Shown in pieces: positions 51,454 through 60,257 of a DNA stretch of 64,000 nucleotides; the first letter of the stretch is position 1, and each line of letters starts with the position of its first letter. Below the pieces are notes generated by a model, which did not search any database, had not been told where the DNA came from, and saw only the letters and a program-made list of their open reading frames with translations. Made by a program: the position numbers and the translations under genes. The stretch is from Flavobacterium rakeshii (GTDB taxonomy: Bacteria > Bacteroidota > Bacteroidia > Flavobacteriales > Flavobacteriaceae): positions 17,356 to 81,355 of the forward strand of contig NZ_WOWP01000057.1 in assembly GCF_009741375.1 (NCBI RefSeq), written 5' to 3'.

Positions 51454-54400
51454 TTAGCGATGAACGCCTACCATTCTTTTCATAGTATCTATAAAAGCCT
51501 GTTTAAAGGAATCGTCTTTTGCTATTAAACGGTATAAATCCAATTCATTTTTACGTTGTTTAGCCATCACATCATCAAATATTTTATAAAAGGCTAATTC
51601 TTGAGTTGAAGCGTCCGGATTGTCTGCTACTTTTGTTTGAAAATCGGGATGAGCCATCATCATTTTACTTAAAGAAATAAATTTTACTCTTTGATCTTCA
51701 GGAGTAGCTTCCCAGCCCTGAAACCAGCGTTCGTTGAAACTTTTGACGATTAGATCCAAAGGGTCTTCTTCCTCGTCTTTGCCGTGAGCTCCACGCGGAT
51801 TTGGATTTTGAGGGTCTAATAAGGTATCAGAATCATCTAAACTAATCGATGAATTTAGTGTTACACGTTCTAAACCATAAGTAGCTAAATCTACAGTATC
51901 TAGTAAGCCATCAATGGCAGCATCTGGATCAGCTACGATAAGTTTTGGTATTAAGAATTTTAAAAACCAATATAGCTTTTCCCAAGAAAGCATTTCGAAG
52001 GATAAAATGGAAGCCATTTGTCCGTAAATTTTGACAAACTGCTTTGCCTTAATTTTAAAATCGGCTTTTTGGGCATCTTCTAATTCCAAATCGTGATTGA
52101 AACGTTGAGCTGCTGTATCTATTATTGGACTCAAAAACTGAGCATCTACCCTGTCAAAATATTTTAAGACAAAATCCTCTACTTCATAGCTTTCGTAAAC
52201 ACCTACATCATCCAATGAAGCCTTGAGTTCATGTAAGACGTTTACATCGGTAGCACCGCTTAATGTTGTTGAAGTATAAAAAGGATCAAAGGCGTTTTTA
52301 ATTTCTTCGGTAGAGTTGAAGAAATCTAACACAAATAAATCCTCTGTTCGTTTACCTAACTTATTTGCAGAGCGATTGAGGCGTGATAAAGCTTGAACCG
52401 CTAATACTCCCTGTAGCTTTTTATCTACATACATTGCAGTGAGTTTAGGTTGGTCGAAGCCTGTGAGGTATTTATTGGCAACTACCAATAAACGATATTG
52501 ATCCTCATCGAATTTATCTTTGGTATCTTTTTCAGCAAATCCATTTAAACCATCTTCAGTATATTCAATACCATTAATTTTTTTTGTACCTGAAAATGCA
52601 ATCACTACATCAAAAGGATTGCCTTTCGCTTTAAGAATTTCTTTGATAGCCAGATAATAGTTAATAGCAGATTCGATACTTTGTGTAACCACCATTCCTT
52701 TTGCTTTTCCTTTAAGCAACTTTTTATTCACCACATGGGTCGTAAAGTGGTCAAGCATTATTTCAGCTTTGGTAGCGATGGTTCTGGGATCACGTTCAAC
52801 AAAGGCTCTTAGCTTTTTTTGAGCCTTAGTTGTATCAAAAAGTGGATTGTCTTCAATAGATTTTGAAATTTCATAATAACTACGATACGTAGTATAATTG
52901 GCCAGCACATCTAAGATAAACCCCTCTTCAATGGCTTGTTTCATTGAATAAAGGTGAAATGGCTGATAACTACCATCGGTTTGTTTGCTTCCAAACTTTT
53001 CTAAGGTACTGTTTTTCGGTGTAGCAGTAAACGCAAAATATGAGGCATTACCTCTCATCTTTCGCGATTGCATCGCGGCTAGTATTTTATCTTGAGCGTC
53101 TTCTGTATCTTCTTCTGAAGGCAGATTCCCCATAGCCTGATTCATTTTGTCAGATGTCGTTCCGCCTTGACTACTATGCGCTTCGTCAATGATAACTGCA
53201 AAGTTTTTTGTGCTCAAATCGGAGATCCCATCAATGATGAATGGAAACTTTTGAATTGTGGTTATAATGATTTTTTTACCTGCCTCTAAGGCTTGGCGTA
53301 ATTCTCTTGATGATAAGGCCGGTGCAACAATGTTTTTTACTTCTGAAAAATCTTTGATATTGTCGCGCAGCTGTTTGTCTAAGATACGACGGTCGGTTAC
53401 AACAATTACCGAATCAAACAAAGGATTTGCAATGCCTTTGCTTCCCGGCGTATTTTCATTCACCGGGTAAGTTTCGATTAATTGATATGCCGACCAAGTA
53501 ATAGAGTTGGATTTACCAGAACCTGCTGAATGCTGTATCAAATAGGTTTGTCCTGTTCCATTGATACTCACGTGACGTACCAATTTGCGTACAACATCCA
53601 TTTGGTGGTAACGCGGAAAATAGAGTGTTTTTTTGCTTAGAGGTTCATTCTCTTTACCGTCAAGACGCACAAAATGCTGTATAATATTAGCAATACTGTC
53701 TCGCGTAAATACTTCGTCCCATAAATAGGCAGTTTTATGCCCGAATGGATTAGATGGGTTTCCTTTGCCGTTGTTGTTCCCTAAATTGAATGGCAGGAAA
53801 AAAGTATTAGCCCCATCGAGTTTAGTGGTCATGTAAGCTTCATCAGTATCTACTGCAAAGTGTACAATACATCGCCCAAAATTCAACAAAGGCTGGGTTG
53901 TATCTCTTTTAAATTTGTATTGATTTATCCCATGGACTTTGGCATTCTGACCCGTCCAGTGGTTCTTGAGTTCCATAGTAGCAAAAGGAATACCGTTGAT
54001 GAAGAACACCATATCGATTTCCTCTAATGGGTTTGCATTTGAATATCTTAATTGTCGTGTTACAGAAAACTCGTTTTTTTCAAAGTTATCTTTGATTGCT
54101 TGACTGCTACTTGCCAGCGGTGCCACATAGAGCAACGTAAGATGTGCATCGTCAACTTCCAAGCCTTTTTTAAGCAAACGAAGGACACCGTATTTCTTTA
54201 TCAAGCGATCAAAACGCTCCAGGATTTTTAGCTTCCAATCCGATTGCTTTTGCAGCTTCGCTAACTCCTCTGCCTGCGTACTTTCCAGAAAGTGCCAAAA
54301 ACGCTCTTCATCCAATGCGTATTTTACATTGAAATCAGACGGATAACCAATATAATAACCTTTACCCGAACGGTATAATTCTCTACGTTCGTTAAGGTTT

Positions 54401-54489
54401 CCTTCTTGTTTGAGTTCTTCTAAAGAAGTTCCGGTTAGTATTTTTTCTATGGCTGCTTCTAAGGCTTGTTCGTTGGTTTGGCTAGGCAT
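51454..54489 (-). CDS. hsdR: Type I restriction enzyme, R subunit
   Basis: 1011 residues, the normal size for HsdR. The N-terminal nuclease domain has D159 and E173-L-K175 (EEIDMVFFINGIPFATMELK), the PD-(D/E)XK triad. The SF2 translocase has Walker A SAGSGKS (321-327), DEAH in AVIIDEAHSSQGG (435-438), ASYFAFTATPKN, and the late motif QALSRLNRS. HsdR cleaves unmethylated DNA after ATP-driven translocation when joined to HsdM and HsdS. It lies 10 bases after the ATPase-nuclease gene and is the last core gene of the operon. All active-site motifs are intact. Confidence 0.95.
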   Translation of the reverse strand: MPSQTNEQALEAAIEKILTGTSLEELKQEGNLNERRELYRSGKGYYIGYPSDFNVKYALDEERFWHFLESTQAEELAKLQKQSDWKLKILERFDRLIKKYGVLRLLKKGLEVDDAHLTLLYVAPLASSSQAIKDNFEKNEFSVTRQLRYSNANPLEEIDMVFFINGIPFATMELKNHWTGQNAKVHGINQYKFKRDTTQPLLNFGRCIVHFAVDTDEAYMTTKLDGANTFFLPFNLGNNNGKGNPSNPFGHKTAYLWDEVFTRDSIANIIQHFVRLDGKENEPLSKKTLYFPRYHQMDVVRKLVRHVSINGTGQTYLIQHSAGSGKSNSITWSAYQLIETYPVNENTPGSKGIANPLFDSVIVVTDRRILDKQLRDNIKDFSEVKNIVAPALSSRELRQALEAGKKIIITTIQKFPFIIDGISDLSTKNFAVIIDEAHSSQGGTTSDKMNQAMGNLPSEEDTEDAQDKILAAMQSRKMRGNASYFAFTATPKNSTLEKFGSKQTDGSYQPFHLYSMKQAIEEGFILDVLANYTTYRSYYEISKSIEDNPLFDTTKAQKKLRAFVERDPRTIATKAEIMLDHFTTHVVNKKLLKGKAKGMVVTQSIESAINYYLAIKEILKAKGNPFDVVIAFSGTKKINGIEYTEDGLNGFAEKDTKDKFDEDQYRLLVVANKYLTGFDQPKLTAMYVDKKLQGVLAVQALSRLNRSANKLGKRTEDLFVLDFFNSTEEIKNAFDPFYTSTTLSGATDVNVLHELKASLDDVGVYESYEVEDFVLKYFDRVDAQFLSPIIDTAAQRFNHDLELEDAQKADFKIKAKQFVKIYGQMASILSFEMLSWEKLYWFLKFLIPKLIVADPDAAIDGLLDTVDLATYGLERVTLNSSISLDDSDTLLDPQNPNPRGAHGKDEEEDPLDLIVKSFNERWFQGWEATPEDQRVKFISLSKMMMAHPDFQTKVADNPDASTQELAFYKIFDDVMAKQRKNELDLYRLIAKDDSFKQAFIDTMKRMVGVHR

Positions 54490-54499
54490 AATTAAGTTT

Positions 54500-57400
54500 T
54501 TAAACTATTTCTAAATTTGAGAAAGCAACGTAATAATCTTTTACAACTAAATCAATTTCTTCGAGATTTTCATTAAAAATTATTAAATCATTATTTCTTA
54601 CTAACCAAATTTCGTAAAATTCTTTTTTTTCTTTTCCAAATTCATATTCTTCTCTTGATATTATAAAATTATCAGTAGAAAAGGTTTTTACTTCAACATA
54701 TTTATAATGTTCACCTTTGTCAGGGCTATATCTTATGTCATAATGTAATCCTTCGTCTTCCTTTGCCTTATAATGCACATAATCATTTCCATATTTTGAA
54801 CATAAATGATGATATACTTTTTCCTCAGAAGTTTTCCCTGTTTGAAAATTATAACTCAGTGAAGTATTATTATTAGGGTTAAAAATATCTTTCCTATTTT
54901 TATAACCTGTCCATTTTTTTGTTTTAAATGAATTTATTCTTTTTTCATTAAAAATTTCTTTTCTCTCGTCACTGGTACTTTTAACAGGTTCAATTTTTGG
55001 AGTAATAATTTTACTAAAAATAAATTTTTTTAGTTTGTCAATTTCAATTTCAAAGTGTAATAAACTCTTTAGTTCAGTATGTTTTTCGACAATTTCCATT
55101 AAGGTATAGTCAAGATTTGATTTATTTAAATTATAAATGTTTTCAATGTCAATAAACTTACTTCTGTCAATCAAATCAATTCCTTTAAATTCTTTTTTTA
55201 TAAAATTCTCAAAGCATTCATTTTTAGCAATTGCAAACACATATCTATTTTCTAATGATATATTTTCTATATAATTGATTTGTTTAACTTCATAATCGTG
55301 AAGCCTTTGAAGGAATTCTTTTTGCGAATCAAATGTCACTGAATTACAATGCAATGATTGTTTGAAAATATTAAACTTATTGATAAATAAGTTTATTAAA
55401 CTATTAAGATGAAAATCGTACAAATCAATTTGATTAATGCTATATTCATTGAATTCCCTAATACTAATACTTAAATCCGAAAATAAAAGATTTAAATATG
55501 TATAATTAATTTTATCGTTTATAAAATCATAATTTGGTAAAGGTGAATCTATTGATATTACCAAATCTTCATTTATTTGATTTATCTCCAAAATATTTTC
55601 TTCTTTAAAAGTCAATTCTTTTCCTTTCAAACGGTATATATTCGACCAAAAATTAATTTCAGAGTTTGAAAAACCTAATATTTTTAATGTTTCATCTAAT
55701 AAATCGTCTCCAAAATTAACTTTTGTTAAATGTTTAACATCATTAAAATCTGTAGATAATATAGACCTAAAGTCCGCTTTGTGACCTGAAACATCAAACA
55801 AATGAGATAATATTTCAGAAATAGCATCTTTAAAACTTGAATGGTTTCGGATACTTTCAAAACTAATACCATCAGGAAGTTTAAGGAAATAACCAGAATC
55901 TTCTAAAAAGATAAATTCGTAATCTTGCAAAGGATAAAGGTTACTTTCAACTTTAGTAATAACCTCTGTACATACATGAATTTTTATTTTTTGAAGCTTA
56001 CTAGCGTCATTATGTTTTGATTTTTCATTATCCAAAGCATTTATTCTGTAAATCAATATGTAAGGATATAATTCCATTAAAAATTCAGAAAGCAATTTTG
56101 TTGTTAGTTCTTGATTTTTATAACTTTCTAAGTTAATTTTAATTTCTGATAGATCATTTATTCTGAAAAAATCAATTGCTTTTTTACCTCCAGACCTTTT
56201 TGGAAAATTGAATACAGGATATGCTGCACGTAATTTACTTGGAATATTTACTTTATCACTAAAATAAATTTCTTCTTGATTATACAATCTAAGTCCCATA
56301 TCATCTCGAGCAAAAAGCTTTAAACTCTTGGTTAAGCGCTTACCATTTTCTTCAAAATGCAAATATGCTCGTCTATAATAAGCAGAAGTGTTTCTACCAT
56401 TTTCATAAATGATGTTTAACTTTTCTAATATTTCTTGAACACGTTCAATTGATAAATCATTAAAATCGGTAACCGCTCCTAACAATTTTAAAGTGTCATC
56501 TATGTCCCTTCTTTTAATTTCATATTTTTTAAATAATTCACTTCCATAATTGATTTCAATTTCATTAATTGATTTGAATGTATTGTCTAATAAATGATTA
56601 CTAAAATTGTAAAAATTATTTTCTATTAATTCATAAAGATAACTTTTGTTAGATGTTTTTCTATGTTGGCTATGATATTTATAATTAACGACTTCACCGT
56701 GTTTTTTTTCAATTCGATTGAGATTATTTGATAATCTTAGATCTTTAATAACCCATAATAAAAATTGCTCAGGAGTTATTTTTTTTAATATTTCCTCTCT
56801 TTGCAAAAAATCTGAAACTTGAACATTTACTGTTGTTGGTACATACCCAACTGTTCTTACAACATATGGATGATGATGATTAGAAATATTAAATTTTGAA
56901 TATTTTACAAATTGATTTACACCAAGCCAATTTAGAAAAGTTTCTAAATGATTTGTATCGACTACATTAAGTCCTAAATCAACAGGATTTGCAATATGTG
57001 TTCTACTATTATGAATTTCCCCAAAAATATCTCTACATAATTGTCCTTGAAAATAAAAATCCGAAAAGTAAACTAAAGACGAAATTGTAACATTTTGGTC
57101 TTTGTCAATTATTGGGACATTTTGTATGTCAATAGAAGTATATGTAGTTTCAGGATCAAAATTGTGAAACAATGCTATAAGCATTTTTTTAACAGTATCA
57201 ACACTTAAATCAGGTTTTTCAATTATATAATGATTTGTATTGTTTACAATTTTATGAGCTAATGGAAGCGATTCAAAGGAGTGAATATTACCTATGTGCT
57301 TTAATTTAGTTTGTAAAGTTCTAGCTCTATCTTTTTTAGAGCTTTCATTAATATTAAATTCAATAATTAAATCATTAAAAAGAGTTGGACTAATAACGTC

Positions 57401-58942
57401 TATCAAACAGTAATCAGGAATAACATAGTCATCATTTAAATGGGTAAAGATTTCGTTTTGTTTTTCGATTACATCTCCTTTATCGTTAATAAAAATATTA
57501 AAGATATCTGTTTTATTTTTACTAATATTTCTGGTTACTAAATACTTTATTAATCTAGCTCTAAATTTATTATCAGTAATCGATAAACTCCATTTTTCAA
57601 TTAAATCTACAAAACGTAGGTAAGCATTATATTTTGGTTTTAACAAATCAAATTTAACCAAAGGGTCTAAGGATTGAATGTGCTTTTGAAATACACTTCC
57701 TCCATCCTCTGATTTCAATAACTTTGAAAATTCATTATCTATAAATACCGTGTTCTCTAAAGAATGGTATTCATTACTAACACAAGGTATTATCTTTTCA
57801 TTTTTAAGAATTACATTTAGTTTATCATAAAAATTTAAATCTTTTAAATTCTCATTTTCTGAATTGTATTGTAATAATAAATATGCAGACCAATCAACTT
57901 TTTCTTCTGCTTTGTACAAAGCCATTTTACACATTAATTGTGTAAGTTTCTCAATTACGATTTTATTTTTCTTAGAGTTTGCTAAATGCTTTCTATTTTG
58001 GTCTAAATCAAAAGTAGCATGGATTATATAAGGGAAATGTAAAACAATATTGGTTGAAAAAAATGAATATAAGTAGTAATTAGTTTTGGGTTTAACCCTT
58101 GGTACGGCAATTCTTATTTGATAATTTTCAATTAATCCTTCATTGGTTTTAAATTCATCAGGTAGTTTATTTTCGTCTTGAAAGATATCCCAAATTTCCT
58201 CTTCACTTGAAATGTTTTGAATACTTCCTTTTGCTAATTGATGAATATCTCTTTCAATATAAATATCTTTTTTAAATGCAAATCCTTTAAATTTTATATT
58301 CTTAATATGATGAAGAAATAAAATAGTCTCAGCATTTATTTTTCTTATTTGGTCATTAATATCTTTTAAAACATCAGCCTTAAAGTGTAATGAAATTACA
58401 GTTGCAAACACTTCGAATTCATCTGTTTCTATACAGTTAGGCACTGATAAGATGGGTAATGGATAAATTGAATTTGATAATCTATATTTTTCACGAATTT
58501 CCTTTTGCTTATCTTCATCAAATAAAGTTGAAAATGCATTTTCTTTAATTTCTTCAGAGTAAGAAACTTTTAAACCATTACTAAAAATATTGACTTCTGT
58601 TACCCAATTTAATATAGAGCGAAAACCAAGCCCTTTATTTCCTATGTATTGCGTTTTATCGATTTTAGAAGATAAATCACTTGTAGCAAGTGAACGATAT
58701 CCATCTTCTGAAAAGGGTACTCCTTGATTTGCTATATTCAAAATATTATTCTCAATATCCAATTCAATTAAAACACTTTCAGATTTTTGGTCGTCACAAT
58801 TTTGTAATAATTCTAAAATTTGTCTTCCATTATAACCCGAAGTTGTTGAGTTTTCTCTATTAAAAGCCGCTACCATTTCATGATAGTCTTTTACATAAAT
58901 CTCAGTTTTATCCTTTTTTAGTTGCTCGACAAACTTTCTCAT
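54500..58942 (-). CDS. Sacsin/GHKL-type ATPase fused to C-terminal DUF3883-like nuclease domain
   Basis: 1480 residues, inside the type I operon. The N-terminus is a GHKL ATPase of the sacsin/Hsp90-like kind: N-box ILELLQNCDD (42-51, Asn48), LNIANQGVPFSEDGY (68-82), and IGNKGLGFRSILNW (100-113). The middle (about 250-1370) is helical with no domain I recognise. The C-terminus is DUF3883-like (about 1370-1480): KVYHHLCSKYGNDYVHY, then D1402 in HYDIRY and E1417-V-K1419 in YVEVKTF, a PD-(D/E)XK layout. It starts 1 base after hsdS ends and its stop is 10 bases before hsdR, so it is one transcript with the restriction genes. Base composition is lower in GC than hsdM or hsdR, suggesting a separate origin. 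Confidence 0.85.
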   Translation of the reverse strand: MRKFVEQLKKDKTEIYVKDYHEMVAAFNRENSTTSGYNGRQILELLQNCDDQKSESVLIELDIENNILNIANQGVPFSEDGYRSLATSDLSSKIDKTQYIGNKGLGFRSILNWVTEVNIFSNGLKVSYSEEIKENAFSTLFDEDKQKEIREKYRLSNSIYPLPILSVPNCIETDEFEVFATVISLHFKADVLKDINDQIRKINAETILFLHHIKNIKFKGFAFKKDIYIERDIHQLAKGSIQNISSEEEIWDIFQDENKLPDEFKTNEGLIENYQIRIAVPRVKPKTNYYLYSFFSTNIVLHFPYIIHATFDLDQNRKHLANSKKNKIVIEKLTQLMCKMALYKAEEKVDWSAYLLLQYNSENENLKDLNFYDKLNVILKNEKIIPCVSNEYHSLENTVFIDNEFSKLLKSEDGGSVFQKHIQSLDPLVKFDLLKPKYNAYLRFVDLIEKWSLSITDNKFRARLIKYLVTRNISKNKTDIFNIFINDKGDVIEKQNEIFTHLNDDYVIPDYCLIDVISPTLFNDLIIEFNINESSKKDRARTLQTKLKHIGNIHSFESLPLAHKIVNNTNHYIIEKPDLSVDTVKKMLIALFHNFDPETTYTSIDIQNVPIIDKDQNVTISSLVYFSDFYFQGQLCRDIFGEIHNSRTHIANPVDLGLNVVDTNHLETFLNWLGVNQFVKYSKFNISNHHHPYVVRTVGYVPTTVNVQVSDFLQREEILKKITPEQFLLWVIKDLRLSNNLNRIEKKHGEVVNYKYHSQHRKTSNKSYLYELIENNFYNFSNHLLDNTFKSINEIEINYGSELFKKYEIKRRDIDDTLKLLGAVTDFNDLSIERVQEILEKLNIIYENGRNTSAYYRRAYLHFEENGKRLTKSLKLFARDDMGLRLYNQEEIYFSDKVNIPSKLRAAYPVFNFPKRSGGKKAIDFFRINDLSEIKINLESYKNQELTTKLLSEFLMELYPYILIYRINALDNEKSKHNDASKLQKIKIHVCTEVITKVESNLYPLQDYEFIFLEDSGYFLKLPDGISFESIRNHSSFKDAISEILSHLFDVSGHKADFRSILSTDFNDVKHLTKVNFGDDLLDETLKILGFSNSEINFWSNIYRLKGKELTFKEENILEINQINEDLVISIDSPLPNYDFINDKINYTYLNLLFSDLSISIREFNEYSINQIDLYDFHLNSLINLFINKFNIFKQSLHCNSVTFDSQKEFLQRLHDYEVKQINYIENISLENRYVFAIAKNECFENFIKKEFKGIDLIDRSKFIDIENIYNLNKSNLDYTLMEIVEKHTELKSLLHFEIEIDKLKKFIFSKIITPKIEPVKSTSDERKEIFNEKRINSFKTKKWTGYKNRKDIFNPNNNTSLSYNFQTGKTSEEKVYHHLCSKYGNDYVHYKAKEDEGLHYDIRYSPDKGEHYKYVEVKTFSTDNFIISREEYEFGKEKKEFYEIWLVRNNDLIIFNENLEEIDLVVKDYYVAFSNLEIV

Positions 58943-58943
58943 A

Positions 58944-60254
58944 TCAGCACACTTTCACCTTACCCGTTACCACCGCATCTATCAAACTCACTTTATATTC
59001 CTTTAATTTCTCTATTTCCTGTTCTTTAATGGAAATCGCTTGATCAAATTTGTTGGATTGTTTTTTTACGTAATTCACAATCGTAATTTGCTCATTTGTA
59101 GTAGGAATTGCAATTTGAATATTGTTTATTTGAAATTGACTCAACATTGGAATAGCTGTATTACTTACAATATTAAGTATCCCACTTAACACAACTTTAA
59201 TTCCTAGAAATACAAAATCCGAATTTTCTCTAATTTCTTTTAACAGAACTAAACTAGGGTTTATAGTGGTTGGTCCAAAATCTTTATCAACTAAGGCCAC
59301 TTTTCCACAAGTAGAGCCTCTTTGAACAATCAATATATTATCTTTTCTTACCATTATTTCAGGTGATTCATAATATTTTTTCCAAGATATAAATACTGGT
59401 TCATCAAGAATGATGCTCCCATCCCAATTCATGTGCGTAGCTCCTAATGCTAGAGCTCCATGACCTTCATCTACTAAGTCACTCGTTGTGTAACCTTTAA
59501 ATCCTATACGGCCTTGTGATTTCAATATGTACTTCAACCTCTTCACCTCCCAATGCTCCGGTATCGTCCCAATCCATTCCACACCACTGTCTTTCATTTT
59601 AACCGTTTTATCCAAACCTTTGGTTACGGCTTCCTGAATAATGATTTGCTTACGCTCTTTCAGTAAGGTTATTTGTTGCTCTTTAATGGCAATGGCCTGT
59701 TCTATTTTAGCGGTCTTGTCGTCTAGGAAGTTAGCAATGGCGGTTTGTTCCTTGAGTGGGGGGAAAGGAAATCGAAATCTTCTAAAATCAAGATAACTTA
59801 TGTTTTGCCTTAAGCCAGATCCTAAACCATAAATAATTTTATTGTTATCAATCGCCCTGAAAAAGTAATGGAAAAACTTTGGACTCGCTTTTGATTTAAA
59901 CCTTAAATTTAAGTATGCATTGGTAATAATCCCTTCAAATTCGGAAATCGAACTTCTTAAACTAACTGTATCATTTTGTAAATCAGTTGGCCTAAAAATT
60001 AAATCTCCTTTATTTACAAATTGGTACGTTTCAAAAGATTCTGGAACTAATCCCGTTAATTCATTATCTCCTTTGACTCTAATGTTTCCATAACTTAACG
60101 ATAATACTGTATTTCTTTTCATACCAGTATTTTTCTCTTTATTTTCAAAAATGAAACTAAAACCTGGTACTACCTCCCAATGCTCAGGAATTTCTCCTAA
60201 CCATTCTACTCCCGAATCTTTATAAACTTCGTAGCTATTATTTATCTCTACCAT
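58944..60254 (-). CDS. hsdS: Type I restriction enzyme, S (specificity) subunit
   Basis: 436 residues, a normal two-target HsdS. Each half opens with a near-identical conserved stretch: KDSGVEWLGEIPEHWEVV at about 11-28 and KDSGVEWIGTIPEHWEVK at about residue 222. The two variable target-recognition domains follow these. The central and C-terminal helical spacers contain FLDDKTAKIEQAIAIKEQQITLLKERKQ and FDQAISIKEQEIEKLKEYK. The recognised DNA sequence cannot be predicted by eye. It lies between hsdM (3 bases upstream) and the ATPase-nuclease gene. Confidence 0.94.
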   Translation of the reverse strand: MVEINNSYEVYKDSGVEWLGEIPEHWEVVPGFSFIFENKEKNTGMKRNTVLSLSYGNIRVKGDNELTGLVPESFETYQFVNKGDLIFRPTDLQNDTVSLRSSISEFEGIITNAYLNLRFKSKASPKFFHYFFRAIDNNKIIYGLGSGLRQNISYLDFRRFRFPFPPLKEQTAIANFLDDKTAKIEQAIAIKEQQITLLKERKQIIIQEAVTKGLDKTVKMKDSGVEWIGTIPEHWEVKRLKYILKSQGRIGFKGYTTSDLVDEGHGALALGATHMNWDGSIILDEPVFISWKKYYESPEIMVRKDNILIVQRGSTCGKVALVDKDFGPTTINPSLVLLKEIRENSDFVFLGIKVVLSGILNIVSNTAIPMLSQFQINNIQIAIPTTNEQITIVNYVKKQSNKFDQAISIKEQEIEKLKEYKVSLIDAVVTGKVKVC

Positions 60255-60257
60255 AGC

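Noticed and set aside
58944..60254. Broken or phase-variable hsdS
   Set aside because: The two halves are intact in one frame and I see no homopolymer or inverted repeat pair flanking a second silent hsdS copy inside the window.
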